Positions 1-7,145 of a DNA stretch of 9,050 bases are shown piece by piece. Every line of letters begins with the position of its first letter. Position 1 is the stretch's first letter. The translations under genes were made by a program, and so were the position numbers. Origin of the DNA: an uncultured Collinsella sp. (GTDB lineage: Bacteria > Actinomycetota > Coriobacteriia > Coriobacteriales > Coriobacteriaceae). The notes under the pieces are model-generated. The model made no database searches. It saw only the letters and a program-made list of their open reading frames with translations, and was not told where the DNA came from. The stretch is taken from the NCBI GenBank assembly GCA_958453575.1, contig CAUDYH010000031.1, positions 1-9,050 on the forward strand, in the 5' to 3' direction.

Positions 1-1907
1 CCAGAAAGTGCGACTGTTAGCGTGATCGTGCTGTCGGTGGACTGCTTGCCGGTGGGGGAGACGCCCGTAACGGTGGCATCCTCGTTACCGCTTACGGGAT
101 TGCCGTTCTGGTCACAGAAACCGATGTTATAGAACCCGGCGTTGTTGAGCGCGGTGACGGCGGCGGAGATGCTCTTGCCGTACAGATTGCCCGGAACACT
201 GGCCTTGCCGGACTTCTTGGCAATGACGACGGTAATCGTGGCGCCGGGCTTCTGCTTGCCACTGGGGTTCCAGCTGATCACGGTGCCCTCGGTAACCGAG
301 TCGTTCTCCTGGTAGCTAACGTCGACGCCAAAGCCTGCCATATCGAGGGCGTTGCGCGCCTGGGCCTCGGTCATGTCGGTCAGATCGGGGACGGACGTGG
401 TATCCGGGCCGCTCGAGACCTTGTACGAGATGGTCGTGCCCTTCGCGACTTCCTTACCGGCTTCGGTGACCTGCTCAAAGACCTGGCCCTCATCGGCCTC
501 GTTGGCCTCCTCGGAGGCGTTGCCCTTCAGGCCAACGCTTGCCAGCGCGGCCTCGGCCTGGTCCTTGGTCAGGCCGACAAGCTGGGGAACCTCAACCTTC
601 TCGGAGGGCTTGGGACCCTTGGAGATTACCAGGTTCACCTTGGTGCCCTTGGCCTTCTTGGTGTTGCCGTTGGGCGTCTGCTCGGCGACCTTGCCCTCGT
701 CGACATCGTCGTTGTAGCTTTGGTCGATGGTGCCGACCTCGAGGCCGGCTTCCTTGATCAGCTCGACGGCAGTCTGCTGGTCCTTGCCCAGCACATCGGG
801 CACGGTGACCTGCTCGCCGCCAAAGAGTCCTGTGGCAAAGGTCACCACGATGCCGATGACGGCAACGGCTGCCACCACGGCGGCGATGATCTTGTTCTTG
901 TTGGATTTGGGCTTTTCGACCTCGTAGGAGCCGGTAGAGCCCGAAACCGAGCTACGGGCGGTATTCTGGCCGCTCACGCCCGAGACGGGGCGAACCATAG
1001 CGCGCGTTGAGTCGGAAAGCTCGCGGGTCTTGGTGGCGCCCAGCTCACCGGGTGCACCGATGATGCGCGTGGGCTCCGAGATGTTGACGGCACGGCCCGA
1101 CAGGTAGCTGTTGAGCACCTGACGCAGCTCGTCGGCGGTCTGGAAGCGGTTTGCCGGGTCCTTCTCCATGCACTTGAGGATGATGCGCTCAAGGTCGGCG
1201 TCGACACCGGAGTTGATCTGGCTCGGCGGAATAGGCAGCTCGTTGACCTGCTTGAGTGCGACCGAGATGGCGTCATCACCGTCAAAGGGCACGCGGCCGG
1301 TGGCGCACTCGTACATCACGACGCCCAGCGAGTAGATATCCGAGGTGGGGCCGAGGTCCTGACCACGGGTCTGCTCGGGACTGACGTAGTGGGCGGTTCC
1401 CAGCACGTTGTTGTCTTGCGTGAGGTGGCTGTTCTTGGCGCGCGCGATGCCAAAGTCCATCACCTTGATGTTGCCGTCGGGCAGCACCATGATGTTCTGC
1501 GGCTTGATGTCGCGGTGGATGATCTCGTGCTTGTGGGCGACCGAAAGCGCGGAGCTGATCTGCGAGCCGATCTGGGCGACCTTCTTGGGGTCGAGGGCGC
1601 CGTGGCTCTTGATGCCGCTCTTAAGGTCGGTGCCGCGCAGGTACTCCATGACGATGTAATATGTGTCGCCGTCCTTGCCCCAATCGTAGACGCCCACGAT
1701 ATAGGGGGAGGAGAGACCGGCTGCTGCCTGGGCCTCCTGCTTAAAGCGTGCGGCGAAGGTTGCGTCGCCAGCATACTGCGGCAGCATGATCTTGACGGCA
1801 ACCGTGCGGTCGAGGACCTGGTCCTGTGCACGGTAGACGGTCGCCATGCCGCCTGTCCCCACCTTATCCTTGAGGAGGTATCTTCCCCCGAGGACCCTCT
1901 GTTCCAT
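1..1907 (-). CDS. pknB: PknB-type Ser/Thr protein kinase with PASTA repeats (C-terminus cut off by window edge)
   Basis: Membrane kinase that phosphorylates Thr/Ser on cell-wall and division proteins; in this family the external PASTA repeats bind muropeptides or lipid II. 635 residues are visible and the frame is still open at base 1. The kinase domain (about 9-268) has the Gly-rich loop GTGGMA at 17-22, the VAVK lysine K39, alphaC Glu E58, HRD at 131-133 (catalytic D133), DFG at 151-153 and the GTAHYVSPEQ activation segment at 170-179. A Ser/Thr-rich juxtamembrane stretch (about 275-339) precedes one membrane span (about 340-362). Four PASTA units follow, at about 366-433, 436-502, 503-567 and 568 onward; the last is divergent. 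The start is ATG at 1907, with AGGAG five bases upstream (1917-1913). An in-frame ATG at 1922 has no ribosome binding site. It is the last gene of the cluster seen here and is separated from the upstream gene by 132 bases. Identification rests on complete motifs and synteny. Confidence 0.96.
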   Translation of the reverse strand, partial: MEQRVLGGRYLLKDKVGTGGMATVYRAQDQVLDRTVAVKIMLPQYAGDATFAARFKQEAQAAAGLSSPYIVGVYDWGKDGDTYYIVMEYLRGTDLKSGIKSHGALDPKKVAQIGSQISSALSVAHKHEIIHRDIKPQNIMVLPDGNIKVMDFGIARAKNSHLTQDNNVLGTAHYVSPEQTRGQDLGPTSDIYSLGVVMYECATGRVPFDGDDAISVALKQVNELPIPPSQINSGVDADLERIILKCMEKDPANRFQTADELRQVLNSYLSGRAVNISEPTRIIGAPGELGATKTRELSDSTRAMVRPVSGVSGQNTARSSVSGSTGSYEVEKPKSNKNKIIAAVVAAVAVIGIVVTFATGLFGGEQVTVPDVLGKDQQTAVELIKEAGLEVGTIDQSYNDDVDEGKVAEQTPNGNTKKAKGTKVNLVISKGPKPSEKVEVPQLVGLTKDQAEAALASVGLKGNASEEANEADEGQVFEQVTEAGKEVAKGTTISYKVSSGPDTTSVPDLTDMTEAQARNALDMAGFGVDVSYQENDSVTEGTVISWNPSGKQKPGATITVVIAKKSGKASVPGNLYGKSISAAVTALNNAGFYNIGFCDQNGNPVSGNEDATVTGVSPTGKQSTDSTITLTVALS

Positions 1908-1935
1908 TCCTGCTCCTAACATAACTATTCGCTCA

Positions 1936-1961
1936 ACGATGTGTGTAGTACCTACGATGTG
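1936..1961. repeat. 8-base direct repeat flanking a short palindrome, upstream of pknB
   Basis: On the plus strand ACGATGTG occurs at 1936-1943 and again at 1954-1961, 18 bases start to start. Between and overlapping them is GTAG-TAC-CTAC at 1945-1955, a small palindrome. The element sits about 29-54 bases upstream of the pknB start codon, in the only gap of any size in the cluster. That position would suit a regulator site or an RNA hairpin controlling pknB, but no known operator is recognised. The arms are short enough to arise by chance. Confidence 0.3.
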
Positions 1962-1989
1962 GCCGCTGGGGCCGTGTGGCGCGTTGCCG

Positions 1990-2040
1990 CTAACTCTTCG
2001 GCCGCGGCGCGCCTCGGGTGTCCGATTCAATCATGGGCAT
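1990..2040 (-). CDS. Possible 16-residue ORF overlapping the end of the SEDS-PBP gene (very uncertain)
   Basis: The stop codon TGA of the upstream gene (2042-2040) shares its last base with an ATG (2040-2038) in a TGATG arrangement. That ATG opens a 17-codon frame ending in TAG at 1992-1990, encoding MPMIESDTRGAPRPKS. AGGGAG at 2050-2045 lies four bases before this ATG and ten before a second in-frame ATG at 2034, so it could bind a ribosome. The same bases also encode the last residues of the upstream protein, so the signal may be accidental. If translated, it could carry ribosomes toward pknB; no function can be assigned from the peptide itself. Confidence 0.2.
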   Translation of the reverse strand: MPMIESDTRGAPRPKS

Positions 2041-4910
2041 CACGCTCCCTGTGCGGCGAGCGCCGCGGTCAGGACGATGCCGGCAATCTTGGCCGCCTTG
2101 ACGTCGTGTTTGTCGTAATCCTCCAAGGCCACCGAGATGGCGACCGTGGGTGAATCGTAAGGTGCAAAGCCAACGAACGTCGAGTTGACGTTGGTGCCGC
2201 CGGTCTCGGGCGAGCCGGTCTTGCCGGCGACCTTGACGCCGGGGACCTGGGCATCGGTGCCGGTACCGGACTGGACGACGGCGAGCATGGCCTGCTTGAC
2301 CTGGTCGGCCGTGGCGGAGCTGACGGCCTGACCCAGCGAGCGGGACTGCGTGGTCTTGACCACAGTTCCGTCCGGGGCGAGTACCTGGGCTACAAAGTAC
2401 GGGTCCATGACCACGCCACTGTTAGCGATGGCGGCGGCAATCACGGCGCTTTGCATGACGGTGGTCTGCGGGCCGGGCGTGTGGTCCATGCCGACAGGCT
2501 GGCCGGCGCCGGCCCAAGCGGTCTCCCACTCGGTCATGAGCGACGGGTCTGCCATGATGGAGGCCGCGGAGGTCAGGTCCTGGCCGAGCTTTTGGCCGTA
2601 GCCAAAGGCGTTGGCAAACTGCACGAGCGTGTTTGCGCCAACTTCGTTTGCCACCTGGCCAAAGACGACGTTGGAGGACACGGCAAAGGCCTGCTGCAGG
2701 CTGATGGTGCCGTAGCTCTCGTTGGCATAGTTGGTGACCGGTGCGTTGCCGATGTCCATGGAGCCGGGCGCCTGGTAGGTGCTGGTAAGGCTGGCGGTGC
2801 CGGTCTCGAGTGCCGCGGAAAGCGTAACGACCTTAAACGTGGAGCCCGGCGTGTACAGCGCGTCCATGGCGCGATTGTACATAGAGCCGTCCTCGCCGCC
2901 GCCAGCCTGCAGTAGGGCGTCGATGTTGGTGTTGTCGTAGGTGGGCGAGCTGGCACATGCGAGCACCGCACCGGTGCGCGGATCCATGACCACCACAGCG
3001 CCCTTAAAGCCCTTGAGCGCCTGCTCGGCAGCCGTCTGGATGCGCGAGTCGATGGTGAGCTTGGCGGTATTGCCCGGCTGGGTCTGCCCCGCCAGCGACG
3101 CGATGGCGTTGTTCCAGCTGGAGTAATCCTTGGAGCCGGTGAGCGTATCGTTCATGACGCTCTCGATGCCGGCGGTGCCGTATTGCTGGCTCACGTAGCC
3201 CACCACGTGCGCTGCCAGGTTACCGTTGGGGTAGGAGCGTACGTAGGTGCCGTCCTCCTGCTGCAGCGACTCGGCCAGCGTCACGCCGTCGGACGTGATG
3301 ATGGAACCGCGCTGGATATACTTGGAGCGGGCGATGGTGTGGTTGTTGGTCGGCATGTCCTGATAGTCCTTGGCCTTGATGACCTGGACATAGGTGAGGT
3401 TGCCGATAAGGATGGCGAATAGCGCCGTAAAGGCGAGCACCGCACGGGTTAGACGGTTGGCGAGCGCAACGCGGCCGAGCACACCGGATTCAGGCGTGTC
3501 GAGCAGGCGACGGCGCATGCGCGAGCCGACGGAATGGCTGCCGCTGCCGTAGGAAGACGAGGTGGCAAAGCGCGTGCCCGTCGGGGCGGCGGCAGATGCG
3601 ACCTGATCATCGGTGATGGCGGCCATAGTGCCGGTGCCGGTAAGCTCGGCCTCGCGTCCGGTCGCCTCGTCACCGGCGCGCAGCAGGAGCGCGACGATGA
3701 TAAAGCTTGCCAGCAGCGAGGAACCGCCCTGGCTCATAAAGGGTAGGGTGACGCCGGTCAGCGGGATCAGGCGGGTAACGCCGCCCACGATTAAAAAGGC
3801 CTGGAAGCTGATGGCGGCCGTAAGGCCCGTGGCACTAAAGGCGGCGAGGTCGGATTTAGCGCGGGCAGCCGTGGTGAGGCCACGCACGGCAAAGAGCATA
3901 AACAGGATGAGCACGGCGCCGCCGCCCAAAAGGCCCATCTCCTCGCCGATGGCCGAGAAGATAAAGTCGGACTCGACGACAGGGATGTTGTTGGCCATGC
4001 CGTTGCCGATACCAACACCGACCAGACCGCCATCGGCAAGCGAGAAGAGCGACTGGACGATCTGGTAGCCCTGGCCCTGGGCGTCCTTAAACGGATCGAC
4101 CCAAACCTGGAAACGCACCTGAACGTGAGACAGGAACTTGTAGGCGCCCACGGCTCCAACGGCTAAGAGCGCAAGGCCGATAACGACATACGAGAATCGT
4201 CCCGTGGCAACGTAGAGCATCAGCAAAAAGATGGTGTAGAACAGCACGGCCGAACCCAGATCGCGTTCGAAGACGACGACGAGCAGGCACACACCCCACA
4301 CGGCAAACAGCGGCAGCAGCAGTCGCAGGCGAGGGATCTTAAAGCCCAGGATCTTGCGGTTGGAGATGGAGAGCAGCTCGCGGTTCTCGGCCAGGTACCC
4401 GGCTAGGAACAGCACGATAAAGACCTTGGCGAACTCGCCGGGCTGGATGGTAAAGCCCGCGATGCGAATCCACAGCTTGGAGCCCGAGATCGTGGTGCCG
4501 ATAAAGATAGGCAGCATCAACAGAATGATGCCGATAATGCCAAAGGTGTACTTGTAGCGCATGACTACGTCGAGGTTCTTAACCAACGCGAGCGTTCCCA
4601 CCATCAGGGCCACCGAGACAAACAGGATGATGAGCTGTGAGATGGCGAGAGCGGGGGCGAGACGCGTCACGAACGTGATGCCGATGCCCGAAAGCACAAA
4701 GACAATGGGCAGGATGGCGGGGTCGGCACCGGGCGCCAAGATGCGCACGGCAATGTGGGCCGCGGCAAAGGCGGCAAAGAGGCCGATCGGTACGGCGAGC
4801 GTCTCAAAGGAGATGGCAGCGCCCGCGGTGAGGACGTACATCGCATACAGCAGGATGACGGGGAACGCCGAGGCGATGAGCAAGAGCAGCTCGGTGTTGC
4901 GGCGACTCAT
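2040..4910 (-). CDS. SEDS glycosyltransferase (RodA/FtsW) fused to class B penicillin-binding protein (PbpA-like)
   Basis: One 956-residue chain holds both peptidoglycan synthesis activities: the SEDS half polymerises lipid II into glycan strands and the PBP half crosslinks stem peptides. Residues 1-411 form about 12 membrane spans (the usual ten plus two at the N-terminus, as in actinobacterial RodA). Motifs here are QPGEFAK at 156-162, ERDLGSA from 215, the external-loop Asp D276 in FKDAQGQGYQ, and SQGGSS at 393-398. A Ser/Thr/Gly-rich linker (about 412-487) follows, then a span (488-509) and the external PBP part with RGSI at 534-537, SxxK at S690-K693, SSN at 745-747 and KTG at 897-899. 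All catalytic motifs are intact. Mycobacterium encodes the halves as separate adjacent genes, rodA and pbpA. A GTG nine bases upstream (4919) is also in frame, but it lies inside the ribosome binding site, so ATG at 4910 is preferred. It follows pstP by 16 bases. Confidence 0.95.
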   Translation of the reverse strand: MSRRNTELLLLIASAFPVILLYAMYVLTAGAAISFETLAVPIGLFAAFAAAHIAVRILAPGADPAILPIVFVLSGIGITFVTRLAPALAISQLIILFVSVALMVGTLALVKNLDVVMRYKYTFGIIGIILLMLPIFIGTTISGSKLWIRIAGFTIQPGEFAKVFIVLFLAGYLAENRELLSISNRKILGFKIPRLRLLLPLFAVWGVCLLVVVFERDLGSAVLFYTIFLLMLYVATGRFSYVVIGLALLAVGAVGAYKFLSHVQVRFQVWVDPFKDAQGQGYQIVQSLFSLADGGLVGVGIGNGMANNIPVVESDFIFSAIGEEMGLLGGGAVLILFMLFAVRGLTTAARAKSDLAAFSATGLTAAISFQAFLIVGGVTRLIPLTGVTLPFMSQGGSSLLASFIIVALLLRAGDEATGREAELTGTGTMAAITDDQVASAAAPTGTRFATSSSYGSGSHSVGSRMRRRLLDTPESGVLGRVALANRLTRAVLAFTALFAILIGNLTYVQVIKAKDYQDMPTNNHTIARSKYIQRGSIITSDGVTLAESLQQEDGTYVRSYPNGNLAAHVVGYVSQQYGTAGIESVMNDTLTGSKDYSSWNNAIASLAGQTQPGNTAKLTIDSRIQTAAEQALKGFKGAVVVMDPRTGAVLACASSPTYDNTNIDALLQAGGGEDGSMYNRAMDALYTPGSTFKVVTLSAALETGTASLTSTYQAPGSMDIGNAPVTNYANESYGTISLQQAFAVSSNVVFGQVANEVGANTLVQFANAFGYGQKLGQDLTSAASIMADPSLMTEWETAWAGAGQPVGMDHTPGPQTTVMQSAVIAAAIANSGVVMDPYFVAQVLAPDGTVVKTTQSRSLGQAVSSATADQVKQAMLAVVQSGTGTDAQVPGVKVAGKTGSPETGGTNVNSTFVGFAPYDSPTVAISVALEDYDKHDVKAAKIAGIVLTAALAAQGA

Positions 4911-4918
4911 AAGCGGCA

Positions 4919-4926
4919 CTCCCTTT
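4919..4926 (-). promoter_or_regulatory. Ribosome binding site that decides the SEDS-PBP start
   Basis: On the minus strand AAAGGGAG occupies these bases, immediately after the pstP stop codon. Its end lies eight bases before ATG at 4910, a normal spacing. The alternative GTG start at 4919 would overlap the motif itself, so it is unlikely to be used. The choice changes the protein by three residues only. Confidence 0.7.
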
Positions 4927-6726
4927 CTAGTTCTTTTCGGAGGCTTCGGCCTCGGCGGACTGTTCGGCGGTTTTCTCGGAATCTGATTCGGAGGTCGATC
5001 CCTGATTGGTGTTGTCGCGAATCGTTTGCGCGTCGATCACCTGGCGGGTCTGCTCCTCGTCGATCTGGTGGCGGTACTTGGATATCGTGTCCTGCGCATC
5101 GTCGACACTTGTTTGCGGAATACCCGCCTTGAGGCGGTTTTGCGTGTCTTCGGGCAGGTCGGACAGCTTGATACTGGTTTCGCTTTCGAGCCAGTGAAGC
5201 TTGAGTCCGAGCGGCTTGCCGGGAAGGCCGCGCCAGACGGCGACATTGCCCTGGTAGGTACCCAGGTAGTACGAGCCGGTGACACCCGTGTAGGCCCAGA
5301 TGGCAGCCGCCAGCACCAAGACGAGACCTAAGACGACGCCGATGGTGACGTTGCGGCGACGCACGCGTTGCGCCTCGCGCATAACGCCATCGTCAACCAG
5401 GTCAACGACTACTACGGTCACGTTGTCGTGGCCGCCGGCGGCAAGCGCCGCGTCCACTAGGTTGTCAACGCAGATTTGCGCGGTTGAGGACTGCGTGGCG
5501 ATGTTCTCGATATCGCTATCGGGAATCATGCTCGAAAGGCCGTCAGAGCACAGTATCAGGCGGTCGCCTTCCTCGATATGCAGAGTGAAGTGGTCGGCAT
5601 ACATGGCGGGGTCTGAGCCCAGCGCACGGGTGATGACCGAACGGTTGGGGTGGACGCGAGCCTCGTCTGCCGTGATCTCGCCGGCGTCCACGAGCTCCTC
5701 CACGTAGGAGTGGTCGCGGGTCACGCGGATGAGCGTGCCCTCGTGGAGCAGGTAGGCGCGAGAGTCGCCCACGTGGGCGATGGCGAGCGTGTCGTTTTCG
5801 ATATAGGCGCAAGTGGCTGTGCAGCCCATGCCGGGCTTGCCCAGGCCGTTCAGGGCCGCCTCGATTACGGCGGCGTTAGCTGCCTCGACGGCTGCCGCCA
5901 GGCGTGCTGCGTCGGCGGACTGCGGGGCCGTCTTGGCAATAGTCTCGACGGCGATGGAAGAGGCTACCTCGCCGGCGGCGTGACCGCCCATGCCGTCGCA
6001 TACGCAAAAGAGCGGCGACTGCACCAGGTAGGAATCCTCATTGTGCGGGCGCACACAGCCAACGTCGGAGCGGGCACCCCACATGAGTTGCGTGGTGGTG
6101 CCGGCATCATAGGTCGAGTCGGTCTCGATGCGCTCCTCGGTCAGGGGCTCAAAGCTCATGGTCGAGCCGGGGTCTTTGAGCTTGGCTTCAACGGCGGCTA
6201 CGTCGATCTCGGCGGTGTCACCGGGAGAGACGGTGTCGGTCTCGGCGTTTGATTCGGAATCGCCGGTGTCCGGGGAGTCGGGCTCCTCGGACACGCGGGC
6301 GGTCGACTCGTCGTCTTGCGGGCTGACGTCTATAGGCTCGGGCGCCGGCGTAGACACGGGCGCAACCTCGGATGCCGGGGCTATGGGAAACGCCGGCGCG
6401 GCGGGCTCGGGTGCCGCAAACACCGCAGCGCTCTCGTTGATTGCCGCGGCGACAGGCTCTGCAAAGTGAGCTGGCGCCGGGGTTGCTTCGGGCGCTGTGG
6501 GCTGTTCCGCGGCATGTGCGCCGATGGGCGCCGCTACGGTATCCTCTTCGTCCTCGTTATCGGCGAGATCCGAAATATCATGCGTTACATGCGAAAGAGG
6601 CAGGGAGAACACGGTGTCCTCGGGTTCCACGGGTGCGGAGCCCGCCGGAGCGGCGTGGGCCGGCGCAGCTGTGGCGGCAGCCGGTGCCTCGGTCATAGTC
6701 GCGGACTTGTTCTCCTCGTCGATCAT
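4927..6726 (-). CDS. pstP: PstP-type PP2C Ser/Thr phosphatase with long disordered N-terminal extension
   Basis: Metal-dependent phosphatase that reverses phosphorylation by PknB-family kinases and dephosphorylates the kinases themselves. Of 599 residues, about 1-212 are Ala/Pro/Glu/Asp-rich, low in complexity and predicted disordered. The PP2C domain (about 215-444) carries RPHNED at 226-231, DGMGG at 244-248, GDSR at 320-323, SDGL at 394-397 and GGHDN at 431-435; together these supply the metal-binding Asp residues. A basic stretch leads into one membrane span (about 460-480), and a 119-residue external tail ends in a Ser/Glu-rich segment. Mycobacterial PstP shares the PP2C-span-external tail plan but starts almost directly with the catalytic domain. 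The ATG overlaps the fhaB stop as ATGA (6726-6723), with AAGGTG at 6740-6735 eight bases upstream, so the extension is part of the natural product unless an internal start is used. M11 lacks a well-placed binding site. Confidence 0.95.
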   Translation of the reverse strand: MIDEENKSATMTEAPAAATAAPAHAAPAGSAPVEPEDTVFSLPLSHVTHDISDLADNEDEEDTVAAPIGAHAAEQPTAPEATPAPAHFAEPVAAAINESAAVFAAPEPAAPAFPIAPASEVAPVSTPAPEPIDVSPQDDESTARVSEEPDSPDTGDSESNAETDTVSPGDTAEIDVAAVEAKLKDPGSTMSFEPLTEERIETDSTYDAGTTTQLMWGARSDVGCVRPHNEDSYLVQSPLFCVCDGMGGHAAGEVASSIAVETIAKTAPQSADAARLAAAVEAANAAVIEAALNGLGKPGMGCTATCAYIENDTLAIAHVGDSRAYLLHEGTLIRVTRDHSYVEELVDAGEITADEARVHPNRSVITRALGSDPAMYADHFTLHIEEGDRLILCSDGLSSMIPDSDIENIATQSSTAQICVDNLVDAALAAGGHDNVTVVVVDLVDDGVMREAQRVRRRNVTIGVVLGLVLVLAAAIWAYTGVTGSYYLGTYQGNVAVWRGLPGKPLGLKLHWLESETSIKLSDLPEDTQNRLKAGIPQTSVDDAQDTISKYRHQIDEEQTRQVIDAQTIRDNTNQGSTSESDSEKTAEQSAEAEASEKN

Positions 6727-7139
6727 CGACGGTTCACCTTCATGACCACGTCGCCAATCTGGACTTCGTCGCCCTCGCGCAGCGTTGCGGGCTCCACAAG
6801 CTGGCGGCCGTTGACGAGCGTGCCGTTAAGCGAGTTGAGGTCTTCGATGATGAGCGCCGGGCCCTGCAGCGAAAAGCGCGCATGCGAGGCCGAGACGAAC
6901 GGTTCGTTGATGCAGATGTCCGAAGATGGCGAGCGACCGACGATGACGGGGCCGAGCATGTCTACGTGGATGCCGCGGATACCGCGCGGACCCTTGTCCA
7001 CATCGATCGTCCAGATAGCCGAGTCGCGGCGCTGTCCGCGCACAAGTCCCACGCCGGTCTTCATGACGGCGAACAGGAAGATATAGAGCAGGGCGACCAG
7101 GACGATGCGGCCTGCAAAAAGGACGATATCGATGTTCAT
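6723..7139 (-). CDS. fhaB: FhaB-like membrane-anchored FHA domain protein
   Basis: Phosphothreonine-binding adaptor that recruits phosphorylated partners to the membrane; the mycobacterial counterpart (FhaB/FipA) acts at the division and elongation machinery. The 138 residues comprise an N-terminal membrane span (about 5-26), a short basic and polar linker, and an FHA domain (about 64-135). The phosphopeptide-binding residues are present: GRS at 68-70, S83 and H86 in the SxxH motif, and NSLNGTLVNG at 102-111. Length matches the usual size for FhaB (about 140-155 residues). The gene lies six bases after fhaA and overlaps pstP by four bases, so the reader and the phosphatase are probably made together. 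AGGGGA at 7154-7149 precedes the ATG by nine bases. Assignment as FhaB rather than another small FHA protein rests on the span plus gene order. Confidence 0.94.
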   Translation of the reverse strand: MNIDIVLFAGRIVLVALLYIFLFAVMKTGVGLVRGQRRDSAIWTIDVDKGPRGIRGIHVDMLGPVIVGRSPSSDICINEPFVSASHARFSLQGPALIIEDLNSLNGTLVNGRQLVEPATLREGDEVQIGDVVMKVNRR

Positions 7140-7145
7140 AAGAGA

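Noticed and set aside
1389..1919. Plus-strand 176-residue open frame opposite the kinase domain
   Set aside because: It is the complement of the conserved pknB catalytic core and has no recognisable domain.
1913..1945. Possible promoter (TTGAGC and TATGTT on the minus strand) just before pknB
   Set aside because: The two hexamers are only seven bases apart, too close for a sigma-70-type promoter, and no better pair at 16-18 bases was found.
1960..2035. GC-rich self-complementary stretches in the gap before pknB as a terminator
   Set aside because: There are short palindromes such as GGCGCGCC and GGCC but no extended stem followed by a T-run on the minus strand.
4911..4919. GTG at 4919 as the start of the SEDS-PBP fusion
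   Set aside because: It falls inside the only good ribosome binding site, while ATG at 4910 has ideal spacing to the same site.
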